NCBI GenBank assembly: GCA_023079485.1
Contig: CM041089.1
Span: 12,849,001 to 12,913,000 of the forward strand
Direction: 5' to 3'
DNA length: 64,000 bases
Source: Archilochus colubris
Taxonomy: Eukaryota > Chordata > Aves > Apodiformes > Trochilidae
Part shown: positions 47,932 through 60,980 of the stretch, one piece after another
Layout of the letters: every line of letters begins with the position of its first letter
How positions within the stretch are numbered: position 1 is the first letter of the stretch
Made by a program: the position numbers and the translations under genes
Notes under the pieces: model-generated
The model's input: only the letters and a program-made list of their open reading frames with translations
Told to the model about the DNA's origin: nothing
Databases searched by the model: none

Positions 47932-49803
47932 AGGAAATTGACAGGCTGATTGATAATCTAAAATTACATAGTGAATCTCATTCAAAAGAGATGTTCAAAA
48001 CCGTGGCAGCAATTTTCATTTCCATACAACATAATGCCCAGGTAAAATTCCTGTTTATGCCTGTACATTTCTACACCCTTAACGTTCATCTACTGTACAG
48101 CAGCGAGGTGAGATGATTGTAACATAATCTGTGAGGTTAAATACAGTTTAGTTTTCTCTGCAGTCCTAGGGAAAGAGATGAAATGTTGGAAAGAAAGCCT
48201 GGAATCTGAGCAGCACTATGAGAAGGTTCCCTGGGATCTCAGCTCATTACACATCAGTATTTCAGCCTCAGAGATCCTGAAGACTGGTGGCATTAGGTGC
48301 TGTGCAAAGTTACAAGGCTCTGGGGCATCTGTTTGCCAGGAGAGGAGAGAGACCACTGTGGGGTACAAAGAGGGAATAAGGTGCCCTGGATGTCTATGAT
48401 GCTCAGAGTGCAAGAGCTGATAAATCTGCCTGGGCCTCCTCCTTTTGCCAGCAATATGGGCAACCACCTCCACCTCCAACCACCACCACCTCTCTGGATT
48501 AAAGAGCTTTCTCTGACACTCAGTCAGCTTTAAAGCTGTTCTGCATTCAAAGCAGGGCTGGTAGAGGTGCTGACTGTTTGGAGGGGCTGAATTTCAACCC
48601 TAGTAACCAAAGCCCAAGGTGTTTTCATGTGTGTATGGGAAAAATCAGAGGGAGCCACATGCTGCTGGCTGTCTGGCAATGAGCACATGGGGTAATGTGG
48701 TTCAGCTCCATGGCTTGTGGGCTCCTGGCCCTCTAAATTAGAGCTGTCACTTTTCAATACCAACTGACTCCTGCAGGGGATTGAATTTCAGAATACATTA
48801 TTCAGGAAGCTGTTCAAATGGCCATATATATGCTGTGTGGATGAGAGATGCTTTCCTGAACTGAGGTCTCAGTTCCTGCATGGCTTACAGATGCTCAGGC
48901 AGTGGCCAGCTCAAGCACTTGACCAGCAAGTCAAGTCACTTCAGCCTCTTCTTGGTGACTGGAAGCCAAAACCCAGTAGATTTAAGAAGTAACAGACCTT
49001 CTTTTTATAAAGCTATTTCAGGACAAGCACATTCAGACCACTGTGCTTTCTATTTATATATATACATTCTTTGGCAACAGTTTTCTAGAAAGCAGAAAAA
49101 TTTTGTCTATGTAATACTTCATTTTCTCCCCATGAAAAACTGGTATCTTAAAAAGTCTATAGCACTTTCCTCTACAAGTAGTATTGTTCCAGATTAAGGA
49201 TTAGTTCCTCCCTGAAGAAAAACAGATTTCAAAAATCTGGTCATCATCTGATAGCTGTTTATGTAGCAGTGATAAAATAAAACAGTAAAAGAAAATAATT
49301 CAGTGTGTGGTTTGTCATTCTCTAGAATGTTAGTATACATTTACACAATAAAAACAACATAAGTTATCCTAGTTTGTTTTAAAAACCCTTAATAGTAGAA
49401 ATATATTGCTATCTGCAGATTCATAAACAGAATGCACTTTCTCCATTTAAGTTCAAGTATCATTAGAATATTATTATTACCACTATTATTATTATGAAAG
49501 GAGCTCTAAATCCTTGCCATTTTGCCTGTCTTTACATTCTTTTCCTCTTTCTGAGAAGGAACAAGCTGTGATCATTCCTTGATGAACAAAATCAGTGCAG
49601 GGCTCCAGCACCCTTTGCCTGGGAGAAGACAGCCTGGCAATTGCAAGTGGCTTTAGAAGAGAGGATTTCAGACAAGTGGTACAGATGAAAAAGTCATGGG
49701 GTTTTCTTGGCTGGCTGCTGATTTTAGTTCCTTCCCTGTCCTCAACATTCAGTCCCATTTAAAGGAGAAAGGTGGGAAGAACCCGAGCCAGGCTCACCCC
49801 ACC
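47932..49803 (-). other. KCNQ1: Probable KCNQ1 3' UTR
   Basis: Non-coding AT-rich sequence directly downstream of the KCNQ1 stop codon, extending to the first canonical polyadenylation signal. It contains an ATT-type microsatellite at about 49467-49495. Its true end is not determined by sequence alone. Confidence 0.45.
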
Positions 49804-50004
49804 TCAAGGAATATCATCTTCATTTATTCTGGGGACTGTCAGTTGCTCATAGGTTGGCAGGGTGTTGTTGGGGAGGAAAAGATCTGAGCTGACATTATTG
49901 CCTCTGGGAGAGGATCTGTTGTTCCCTTGCTCACCCTGCTGACGGGAAAGCAGCCGATGCAGCAGATCTGTGATCAGGTTCAGTTTCTGGTCCATCTGTG
50001 TAAC
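49804..50004 (-). CDS. KCNQ1: KCNQ1 terminal coding exon (voltage-gated K+ channel Kv7.1)
   Basis: The last coding exon of the Kv7.1 pore-forming subunit, which carries the slow delayed-rectifier K+ current in heart and epithelia. Read on the minus strand, acceptor CCTTTGTAG|GTTACAC is followed by 66 codons and TGA, phase 0. The peptide starts VTQMDQKLNLITDLLHRLLS, the second half of the C-terminal coiled coil (helix D) that drives tetramer assembly. It ends with LFLPNNTLPTYEQLTVPR, close to the human C-terminus, including the LPTY PY motif recognised by NEDD4-family ubiquitin ligases. The linker between them (residues 21-44, QQGEQGNNRSS...) is polar and shorter than the Gly-rich human linker, and the last residues (INEDDIP) differ from human. 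Upstream exons were not found and should lie beyond the window's right edge. Confidence 0.93.
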   Translation of the reverse strand, partial: VTQMDQKLNLITDLLHRLLSRQQGEQGNNRSSPRGNNVSSDLFLPNNTLPTYEQLTVPRINEDDIP

Positions 50005-53000
50005 CTACAAAGGCAGAGGAGAGGTTTCTTTACCAGCAACGTGTGATAAAACTGCAAGAAATCAGGAGATACAAATGCAATAACAGAGAGACCATTTTCT
50101 TAATTAAGAAAACCTTAATTCAGGTCCCAACCACCTCGGTGAAGATACCACAAACAGAGCTCATCAAACAGAGCATTAGGAATTTAATGCAATAGGTCAG
50201 AGCTGGAGGAAGGCAGGGGTGTTAATACTCACCTCTGGCATGTGCTTTGCCACTCATTTTGTACCTGGATGAGCACGTGATAAATGGGCTTTTAAAGAGA
50301 TGTACTGGGATAGTGGATTAAGTCCCAGAAGTGAGTTTCTGTGGGTTTTCTTTCTGTTACTATTGTGCTCCTATTTTTTATTTTAATTATTAACTTCTAA
50401 CATGCTTAGATGCCTTAATAATACCAATATGCTCACTTGCAGTGATCTAATCAACTCTAAGTCAGGATTGCCTGCTGCTCTTTGTTACATTTGGGTCCAA
50501 TTACCAGCTCAGGCCACAAAATACCCACAGGTATTTTTGCTGCTGTGAGTGTAGAGCAGCTGAGCTCTGGGGCATGATCCTGTTCTGCACTCTCACCTCT
50601 CCCAGTGACACAGTGTTCATTGAATGACACCAGTCACAGCAAGCCAGAAACTCTTCTAAGATGGATGAAAACTGATTTTTTCAACCATTGGGTTGCAGAG
50701 GGAGGGTCAGCCTGTATCTATAATGCTCATTTTCTTTTGTCTTTAGGGTAGATGCTCCTTAAATTATTTAATATCTCTTTTTGGCTTTTTTCTGCTCTTT
50801 GTTCTAATATTTAGGAGAAAATATAATAAAAGTCAGAGAGGTTAGGTTATGGATTTGTCCAAAATCTAAACTGTATTTGGTGTATTTTTGTGGTACTCAA
50901 GAGGAACATCAAGAATGAAATGCTTCTAGGAGCACCACAGATCCAATCTCTGGTTTCTTCATTTTCCAGTCAAGCATTAACCTGCATCACTCCTTTTGTC
51001 TGCCATGGGAATCCTCCTCTCTGTGCTGACTCCAATGTCCCAAGGGGCAGATGGGCACTTCCAGCTTCAAAGTGCTGCCCACTTGCTGCCCCTTGGCATG
51101 GCAAGTGTTAAAATTGGTCAGCAAGAGTTTGTCTTCTGGCCTCTGACTCCTTTCTACAACCATAATGAGAAATCCTTGATTTTGTCATTGTAGTCCCTGC
51201 CTCATCAACCTACAGGATCCTAAACCACTATGTAAATTCTAGGCAAAAAGCTGTAAAACATTTCTAAAAGGGAAAAGAAAGTAACCAGACCAAAAAATGT
51301 GATAGGGATAAATTGCTGCCTAAAATATCTGCTAGAAAGTAGTGAAAGGCACAGAAAACCACCAGAGAGAGCACGAGTGGGAGCAATTTATATGTGCCTG
51401 GCTAGCATCCAAGTATCACACAGGATAGTAAAAGACAGTAAGGCTGAGCAGAACATCAACAAAGCTGGAGGATTTCAGCAGAGACTAAAATGTTTTTCCA
51501 CGGTAGAAAAAACCCTGGGTTTTTTAATTTTTTTTTTTTTCAAATGCTTTGTACAACTGGTAGGGAAGCAGATAGAGTGATTTTAAAATATGAGGTGCCA
51601 GAGATTTATACTTTGCAGCTGGTTTTGAAAACATGAGGCAAAGCACCCTAGATGGTAACTGAAACACTTGTAATTCTGGATGGAAATGGCTGCTGAAAGA
51701 AGAGATTCTTCACAGGAGGAAGCTGAAGGACACAAAAGTTCAAGATTTCTAGAAGGCAATGCAGATGGAAAACTGAGCAGACCATCAGGTTTTAATTTCA
51801 TCACCAGTTGTTGGCTCCCTTCAAATAAAAGCCATGTTTTGCCCAAACTGTGCCCATCACAGATGACAAACCCAGGATGCTGCAGGCATGAGACTACAAA
51901 TCAGTGCTTGCAAAGCCTGGAAAAAGATCTCATTCCTCTATCCCCCCCTGCCCAGGTATCACTTGCTTTCAGAGACAGCTGCACTGGAAGGACTGCAGAC
52001 AAAGAGCTATCTTCAGAGACTGAAGGCCAACTTTTCCTCTTAACAAGAAATGTCTTTTTGCTAATTGTTCTAAACTAGCTAGGGGATTTTTATAGATGGA
52101 TTTCTTAATTTGTGCTTGCATGCAGGGGTTACCAGAGGAAACACAGGCTGAAAATATACCTGGAAAATGTGCATTTATGGAACTCTTGCAGTGATGAGCT
52201 ATTGAACGTGACAGGAGATTGGACAGAGATCTGGATGTTCCTTCAACAGCTGTGCCTCTTGGTGATGAAGTACTGGAGGGAAGTGAGATGTGAATATTCT
52301 TCCTGGGAAATAAATTCCCAGAGATAATTGTCTAATTTTCTTCTAGGGACCAAGGTTTGGCTGCTGCAGCTCTGGTGTGCAGGAGGCCCACAGAAGCTGA
52401 TGGCTCTTCAGCTGAGCCATGTGAGATAAAAAGTAAAGACCTTCATCTTCCATGTGCCTGCTTATTATGGGAGGGTTCCAAGGCCATAAAGCTTTCATGG
52501 GGGGAAGTCCAGATAGCTGGTTGTGTTTAATTTTTGCTTAATTGGTTTTGCTTTCCAAGAAAGCAAGCTGGGAGTTCTGTGCCCAGAAAGGCACAAGCTG
52601 AAGTCAGTGGTAGCTTTTGGCAATCACAGGCTTGTAGTGAGTTCAGAGGGGTCCTGACCAGTCTTGGAATGAAGTGGGAATGCTAAATAGTAACATATTC
52701 TCTGGATATTACAAAGAAAAGGAGCAGTTTGGATTTCTGCATATTGCTTTTGGATGATTCTTGGGGATGTATCAGAAAAGATGCCACTTGGCAAATAAGA
52801 TGGCAGTGGGGTGATGGAACCCCATCCTCAGTTCTGCCAAAGGAGTTTGAAGTATGAGACATGTTAAAGGGGGAAGGAAAACTCACCAGAAATAAACTTG
52901 AAGAATCAGAGGTTTGCTGGTGAAGAGCCCTGCTCATGCCCAAGCTGTGTGTCCTTATCCAAACAGACATCCTGAAACTCATCCTTCTCTTGCTTGCTGC

Positions 53001-53590
53001 AGAGATAATGACACCCTCTAGAAAAATGTCCTTGTGGGCAATCCCCTTTCCATTAAACTCCCTTTAGGCACTTAGCATGGAGAAGTGTGTCTTCTGCCCT
53101 GGATCCTGCCTTCAGACACGTTTACTTGATTAAAATTAACTACTGTGCCAGGATGAATACAAGGAAAGCAAAGAGGAAAACTGCTGATGTTGCTATAATC
53201 TCAACTGCTTTGGAAAACTCTGATCCCTCTACTTGAAACCTGATTTGTTTCTTTTAGGAAAAACTAAGTAAGCTCTTTCTAGCTGATTTCTGTTTCATTA
53301 GAAGCGTGATGTTTGGATGATCAACTTTTTTATATGCAAATAATGTCCTTAGTTGTTGGGGGAAGGAAGGAGACTCTTGAGAAACTCCACACCACAGTTA
53401 TTCCTAAGGATTACTGAATACTCTATCAAAACAAGACTTTTCCATCCTCTAGGGTTTTTTTTTTTAAAAAACCTCTTAGAAATGAATAAAACAATCCTAG
53501 TCATGTAGGAAAAGAAACAAACCCAAACAGTTCTTCATGGAGGCCAAAAGATTAGAGCACAAACGTGAAATGGCACACTGAAGAAATGTA

Positions 53591-53830
53591 ATCACAGAAC
53601 TGCAGAATCACAGAATTGTCATGGCTGGGAAAGACCTCTGGGATCACTGTGTCCAACCATCAATTACTCCCCCTCCCAAAAAAATAAATTATCACTATCT
53701 GTATCATCATGTCCTGAAGTGCCTCATCTCCACAGCTTTTAAATACTTTCACAGATGGTGACTCCACCACCTCCCTGAACCTCCACTATTCCTGATACAG
53801 GTCAAGATGCTGCTGGCTCTGAATTTATTT
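53591..53830 (-). mobile_element. Old CR1 3' fragment
   Basis: Minus-strand diverged CR1. It begins ATCACAGAATTGTCATGG, then GGAAAGACCTCTGGGATCA, GTCCAACCATCAA and CACCACCTCCCTGAACC, which is an older CR1 3' UTR type. The right-hand boundary is vague. Confidence 0.75.
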
Positions 53831-56104
53831 TCTTGCTTTTTAAAAATCAAACCAAACCAACCAAAAAAACCAGCAAAACAACAACAAAAAACCCCTGAGT
53901 GGCTCTCCAGGGACATCTGGAAGAATCTGCTTTGTGCAGGTGTGTAATGGGGAACTAGAGAGAAGCACTCTGGAGACCCACTCCCAAAACTAATATTAGG
54001 GATTTATAGGGAAGGGGGGCAAGGACAGACTGAATTCCAGAGCTGAGGGGAATGGTATTTTCAGCCAGGGTTATTCAGGGCTGAAGAACAAAATCTGTAG
54101 AAATTGGCATAATTTAGGCCACAAAGACCACAAAATAGTAATGAGTTACACCAAGTGCTGCTCCATGATTTGTAGGGACCAAAGCTGATTAACAGTGCTG
54201 ATTAAAGCTGTCTCATCTGCCCTTCATTCTTAGAGATTTCAACAGTAAATATTATTAAGGGTAAAAAACACAGTCCCATTGGACAGGATGGTGGTTTGTA
54301 ACTACAGATGTTCTTAACACAGTTGACTGATAAAACAAATAATGCTCCATCATGAGTTTTTTTATCAGCACTGTGCTCACTCAGTGGGCTCAGGGCTTGC
54401 TCTTCATCCAGAAAGCCAAGCATGAAGCTGCTAAAGGAGAAGAGGAAAACCAGAACACAAGCAACACTTGGCTGACTGAAAAAGTGATAAAGGCAAATTT
54501 CAGCTACTTTTCCAACATTAGATTCCCAAGTCTGCTCCTCTGACTTATGCTGAGTAGTGTTCATTCCTGAGGGTGCAGCTTTGTAGCTCAAAGGGAACTA
54601 ATTCTTGAAGGCACTTTCCCAAAATAACTGAAGATGATTAGGGAGGTCTTCATCCCTTTATCACTCCTGGTGGCCTCTTAGTATGGAGAACCCTATTGCT
54701 CTGCAGTGTGGAAAGCTTCTAGGAAAGGAAAATTAAATTTTTTTCATCTGTGCACCCTGTGCAACAAGTGGTGTTGTAAAGAAAACCCAAAGTGTTTGCT
54801 ATTCAACACTATACTCAGAAATAAGCCCCCTTTACAAACCCACAAAAATGTCCTCTCTCTATTAACAAAGTCATTATCAGGCACACTAAGGACTCGGATG
54901 AAGAAAAAAAGCAAAAAATATTCTGGGAATTATGATCCCTGCCAATGGCAAGAATGCAAGGGAAGGTATCAATATCAGTGAGTGTGTTCTGCAAGCAGAG
55001 GTGAGGTTATAAATCACATTTTTCTTTGTTAGGATCTGTCCTATTTCAGTTCTTGACAATATTTGAGGAAGCTTCAGAAAGCACCTTTCCTGGCTCCTCT
55101 TCTTGCTAGGTCCCTACACATTTTGGTGTCCCATTATCTCTAAAAGTTAATGCTTTTTCTGCTTCTAATGCTTAATATTTCTAATAGCTTTAAGGCCCTG
55201 TGGACACTTATGATGTTAGGATACACTTCCTAAAGAAGCTCAGGGAAAAGCATGGGAGACTTCATAGAGGATTGACTCTAAACATTTCTCTAAAATAGCA
55301 GCAGGAGAGCCCAACAATTCTGGTATTATTAAAAAAAATTCTTTTGTCATGTACAGGATTCTTCAAAAATCATGGAAAGAGTCTTCCTTCCATTCACAGT
55401 ACCCCAAAATCTCAGATTTTTGCAGATCCCCTTATCAAAACTTCTTAGTTCACTGTGTGGCCACGGGTTGGGCAGCATCCTCCCTGGGGGTTTTATCCCC
55501 ATCACTGAGGTGTTTATAGGGGAACGGAATCTGCATGAAGGAAGATTTGTTCTCCAGACTGTCTGTGCTTTCTCTTGAGACTTGGCCAAAGAAAGGAGTA
55601 TGCTTGGGGTGTCTGGGGGAAGGAGAGAGGGAGTGAAGCCAGAGAGAAAACACTTTACTGCACTCTAAGTTTACTCATTGCTAAAAAAATACAAGAGCTG
55701 AGCTTCTGAGCAGCAAAATTAAGGGGGTTTCAGGGCTGCATGTGACAAATCACCTTCTAGACAGTGAAAATATTATATGAATATTAACCACTTTCTAAAC
55801 TGATAAATAAAATTGGTAACTTTGAGATGAGAAGCATCTTTGGACAGAAAGACATTTGCTGCACACCCTGTCCTAAAATCAGCTCTTTTTCATAACATCA
55901 TCAGTGCCAATCTTTGCTTTGCTTTGTGATACTGAGTCTGGCTTGGTTTGGTTTTCAGTAAACTGAGACTGCTGCTGGTGTCATCTTACTCTGTATTTTT
56001 TAGTAAAATATTTCTCCTACACTTTATAAAAGTGTAAAACCTTCTTTTTTTATGGCTTAAATGGCTGTTGATAATTCACTATTACTCAGGGTGCACTGCT
56101 TGTG

Positions 56105-56154
56105 CTTTTAACAGGGTTTCCTTTTAACAGGGTTTCCTAGTTTCAACTAGGAAA
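56105..56154. repeat. 16-base tandem duplication next to a 10-bp-arm hairpin
   Basis: CTTTTAACAGGGTTTC is present twice head to tail (56105-56136). The second copy overlaps a perfect inverted repeat: arms TTTCCTAGTT (56133-56142) and AACTAGGAAA (56145-56154) around a two-base loop. The layout suggests slippage promoted by the hairpin. Confidence 0.92.
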
Positions 56155-57115
56155 AAGCTTTTGAGTTGTTGAATCAGGGACAGAGCTCAGAAACCACCAG
56201 GATTTATAAGCCAGTTGCTGGCTAAGATTCTCCAGAAATTACCTTGATATCAGAGTGAATTGCTGCTGAAAAGTTCTTGACTTGGCATAGGAAATTCCTA
56301 ATGCACCATACAGTTTTGTCACACATCTTTTTTAATTATGCTGGGAGCAACACAAACAGATAACACACCAGCATGTGGCCATTTGCTTACTGACTTGAGG
56401 CATTTAAAAGTAATTTTTGTTTGCTTGAAGAGTTCTGTTCTGATTGTGCAGCACGAGCTCGAGGGCACCAGAAAATGGGAGAAATGACAAGGCTGCTTTG
56501 TGCATCCTGTCTTTCTCTTAGAACTGAGAAAGCAATTTTGATAAGCAAGTAACTATAGTGCAGGGCATTATTTTTCCTTTCCAGATGTCATTTTCCCTGA
56601 GGAAAATCATCTTTTTTTAAAAGCTTCCTCGAAGTTTTGGGAAGCATGATGTCTCTGGTTAACTCTCTGCTCAGCTCCATTTCTTTCATTTGGATTTTCA
56701 AGCTTTTTTGAGGAGTGTAGATTGCAAGCATAATGCCATTTTTCAGATTAAATGTCTCCCTTGAATTGGAAACCAACAACAGTAAGAGACATGCTCTGAC
56801 AGGTCAAAACCTGAAAAGCCACTTTAGTAATGTGTGATTAAATAAATAATATAATACACAGCATTTATGTCACCAACCACAGAGTATTTGCAGAATGCTT
56901 TTGAAACTGCCTCTCTCATGATACTGCACTTTTCCCCAAATGAAAATTAAGCTTTGTCCTGAAGGAACAGTAGCAGTTGAAGATGTTATGCAATAAAAGA
57001 GGAACCTTCACAATATCTCTTAATATTTCCAGCCCCTTGCACACAACTCATGTATGTAATCCTTATGGAAATAAATGCTGCAGATTAGAAGCAGGCAAAG
57101 CTTCAGGTGGAAGAG

Positions 57116-58367
57116 TCATAGACTCATAGAATTGGCTGGGTTGGAAGGGACCTCAGAGATCATCGAGTCCAACCCTTGATCCACTCCCGCTGCAGTTCCC
57201 AGCCCATGGCACTGAGTGCCACATCCAGTCTCTTTGGAAATATCTCCAGACACGGAGAATCCACTACTTCCCTGGGCAGCCCATTCCAATGCCTGATCAC
57301 CCTCTCCAGAAAGAAATTCTTTCTCATTTCCAACCTAAACCTCCCCTGGCACAACTTGAGACCCTGCCCTCTTGTCTTGCTGAGAGTTGCCTGGGAAAAG
57401 AGCCCAACTCCCCCCTGGCTCCAACCTCCTTTCAGGGAGTTGTAGAGAGTATAGGTCTCCCCTGAGCCTCCTCTTCTCCAGCCTCAACACCCCCAGCTCC
57501 CTCAGCCTCTCCTCATAGGCAGCTCGAGTCCCTTCACCAGCCCATGGTTTCCTTTGGACCTGCTCCAGCACCTCAATCTCTTCCTGAGCTGAGGGGCCCA
57601 GAACTGGACACAGGACTCAAGCTGTGGCCTCACCAGGGCTGAGCACAGGGGCAGAATCCCTTCCCTGGACCTGCTGGCCACGCTGTTCCTGATCCAGGCC
57701 AGGATGCCATTGGCCTTCTTGGCCACCTGGGCACACTGCTGGCTCCTGTTCAGCTTCCTGGCAATCCAGACTCCCAGGTCCCTTTCTGCCACTCTGTGCC
57801 CAGCCTGGAGCTCCCCATGGGGTTGTTGTGGCCAAAGTGCAGGACCCGGCACTTGGCCGTGTTGAACCTCATCCCGTTGGAATCAGCCCAACTCTCCAGT
57901 CTGTCCAGGTCCCTCTGCAGAGCCCTCCTGCCTTCCAGCTGATCCACACTCCCCCCCAGCTTAGTGTCATCTGCAGATTTGCTGATGATGGACTCAATCA
58001 TCTAAATCATCAATAAAGATATTGAACAGCACTGGGCCCAACACTGATCCCTGGGGGACACCACTAGTGACCGGCCGCCATTTTGATGCAGCCCCGTTCA
58101 GCACCACTCTCTGGGCCCGGCCCTCCAGCCAGTTCCTAACCCAGCACAGGGTGCTCCTGTCCAACCTGTGGCCTGACAGCTTTTTCAGGAGGATGCTGTG
58201 GGAGACGGTGTCAAAGGCCTTGCTGAAGTCCAGGTAGACCACATCCACAGCCTTCCCCTCATCCACCAGTCGGGTCACCTGATCATAAAAGGAGATCAGG
58301 TTGGTCAGGCATGACCTGCCCTTTCTAAACCCGTGCTGGCTGGGTCTGATCCCTTGCCCATCCTGCA
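57116..58367 (-). mobile_element. 5'-truncated CR1 LINE with reverse-transcriptase ORF remnants
   Basis: Minus-strand CR1 of about 1.25 kb, the longest in the window, in the same sense as KCNQ1. One frame (58368-57994) reads CR1 ORF2 reverse transcriptase: [32 protein letters not shown], and [20 protein letters not shown]. The following frame carries the catalytic region as SADDTKL instead of the usual FADDTKL, after a frame break at about 57998. Further frames encode the C-terminus. The element lacks its 5' part (endonuclease) and is interrupted, so it cannot move by itself. Confidence 0.96.
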
Positions 58368-60974
58368 ACTATTAAATAAGACCTAGAAAGAAACAAGCAG
58401 CACGAACAGGTTGAGAGCAACTCATTTAAGGTCTTAAAATTTATGAGAAAGAAATACAAATAAAAACCATTCAAACATACAAGTTGATTTTGTTTTTTAA
58501 ATGTCACCTTCATAAAATTAGCTGGACTGAAGGAAGGTAAAATGAATATATACATCTCCTCCTAACAGGGAGTCCATAACACACTGGTAAAGGGACAAAT
58601 TAAGTTATAGGAGAAAGCTTCTTGGGCAGTGCTTGTTTTAAGAGTGGAGAAGATTCAGAAAGGCCTGAGAGTAAAAAAAGTTGAAAAAGGCTGACCCAAA
58701 ATGTTGCTAACCAAGAGAAGAATGAGGATAATGATGGATGTGGCTGGAGGAGATGGCAAGAAGAGACTGGATACAGCTGCTCCTCTAGGAGAGAAAATGG
58801 TGGCCTTGCTTCAGTGCTTTTATTATTACTCTTAACACCTTCTCACAAAAACATTAAACTTATTTAAAACACCCAAACTGTTGGAAATCAGCTTTTCTGG
58901 AGAATTTTTCTGTAGGTGGAGCTTTGGTCCACAAGCCCCTCACTTCCCAAGCTCCCAGCCCTGACTGCATGCCCAGATGTGTCCCTTGCTCACAGATCTC
59001 TCTGGCATCCAGAGAGCTACAGCCAAGCAATTAAAATCTGTGGTTGACTCTTGTAGATAAATGAGACAAGGCTTAAAACACATGGAAATATTCAAGTTAG
59101 GACAGTGTCCAAAATCTACAGTCTTTGGCCCAGCACTGCCTCAGGATAAAGCTTTTTTGTTTTGTTTTGTTTTCCTTTTAAGTTTTGGGATTTTTTTTTT
59201 TTTTTAATTTTTATTTTTGCCCGGAAATATTACAAAGGTCAGATATTTATTTTTTTATCTCTTTCCTTTAAACTAACAATATCAATAGATGGACAAAAGA
59301 GCTTGGAATGCTTCTCTCTCCTTGCATGAAGCCAGGAAAGTGAAGTTTAGAGTCTTGCACTTCTATCAGAACCTAATGAAGATCAAATCCCCCTATCCTA
59401 TTGACTGGATACTCTGGATTTTTCAAGAATTTACTTCTCTTCATTTACCACAGCCCCATCTTCAGGAAATGAGCTCTCTTTGACCAGACACAACTGTTTT
59501 CCTTTTCCATTTAAAAACAAGACACAAATCAGCAAGAAAAGAGGGATTCTTTCCTTACAGGTGAATCAATGACACCAGAAGGATGAGAAGTTTATGTATC
59601 CACAAAAATCACTGGACAACCAGCACCATCCAGCACTTTTATCCCAAGCAGTTTCCCAAATTGTGTTTACATTGCAATTTTAGCCTTATGGAGGAGGCCA
59701 AATGGGCCTGAGATAACAAGAGATATAAGGGACGTACTGATCAAAGAAACCAGGAAGAAAAAGCTCCTTCTCTTTATGCAATAATTTGGATATAGCTATA
59801 GAATAACATCTTCAAAGAAGGAGCTCTAACAAAAACTAAATCTGCTCCCCTGTCCTGGGCAGACCTTGCTATGGCTCTTTTTTTTATTTTTATTTTTTTT
59901 ATTTTTAAAAAGAAAGTTGGAAAACCAATTGCTTTCTCCTTCTCAATCACATCTGTGTGCAGCAGAATATTGCTACATTGGGTCCTTCTGGTCGAGCACC
60001 CCTGTCCCTCTCTGCAGAAGAAAGATTCTCCTGTTCCATTAACAGGCACTTGGGTTTCAGCTGCTTTGGTTCCACAGATGTGAAGAAACCTCCCTGGGGT
60101 ACTTGCCTCTGGGGGACTCTTTCTGCTGGTTTAACCATGGCAGGCCAAGCTCTGAATATCACTCCATATTTCTCTTGTCAGAAGTTTGGCTGTCAAACAA
60201 CAGCTTTCTCCCAGATTCCTCTTTCCAGTGTGGAACAGTGGAATATTTACAGCACTTCAGGGTTAAAAAAGAAGTCGAGACCCACCTACCATAAAGACAC
60301 AGCCCAAACCCTTCTCCACAACAACATAATCCCCAAACCAACCTCCCCCAACCACAGTCACCAATTAAAGAAAACAAAAGTTTCACTAATCTTGACCTCT
60401 CTCCAAAGGGGAATGTTTTGCTTCTTGAATCCTTGGCTCTGGCTCTTGTATGATACTGGGACTATGAGTAATAACCTCTTGCTGGAGTACTGCTGATAAT
60501 TCCACCACTGAGGAGCTGCTCTCATTCTGTAGCATGCACTTCAATTGGCAAGATTTTATTAAAAAAAACCCCAAAAAAACAAAGAATAAGATACACACTC
60601 ATAATCCCCAGTGTTAGAAATACATTTTTCATCTTTAACTGTTGCCTGACACTTTTTCCTCCCTCCTCAAACTGTTATTTTTCAGATGCCTGCTATGAGA
60701 TGATTCCCTTTTCCCTTCCTTTCTCTCCAACACTTTTCCTAATTCAAAACAGATTTGAAACTGCTCTTTTCAGAGCAAATATGCCATGCCTCACAGCCTG
60801 TTAGTTCAGCATCACTTCTGCTAGGTTTCACACTTCACCTAAATGAGGCATCCATCCTGCTTTTCCAAGGAAATAAAGCCAGATGAGATGCACTGGGTTT
60901 TCTGGGTGGGTTTTCTGGTTGGAATAGGATGTGAGACACATCCACAGGTGATGGATCTGATCTTATGCATGGCA
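58368..60974 (-). other. KCNQ1: KCNQ1 last intron, continued
   Basis: AT-rich with a T-rich low-complexity zone at about 59155-59220 and another at about 59878-59908. No exon is recognised; the 179-residue open frame at 59957-60496 has no domain or splice support. Confidence 0.55.
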
Positions 60975-60980
60975 GGAGTA

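Larger units (their letters stand above)
50005..57115 (-). other. KCNQ1: KCNQ1 last intron, first part
   Basis: AT-rich sequence preceding the terminal exon. I searched by eye for the previous exon (the family sequence just before VTQ is near GARLNRVEDK) on the minus strand and did not find it. Human KCNQ1 has a very long last intron, so this is expected. It contains an old CR1 fragment and a hairpin-plus-duplication at 56105-56154. Confidence 0.65.

Noticed and set aside
54202..54591. A 129-residue minus-strand frame as a gene
   Set aside because: No recognisable domain, no splice or promoter support, and ordinary AT-rich composition within an intron.
57502..58368. Reverse-transcriptase frames as a host or viral gene
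   Set aside because: The motifs and tail are those of a CR1 LINE. The frame is broken and 5'-truncated.
59957..60496. A 179-residue plus-strand frame as a gene
   Set aside because: Composition is unremarkable, there is no domain, and it lies antisense within the KCNQ1 intron without promoter or polyadenylation evidence.
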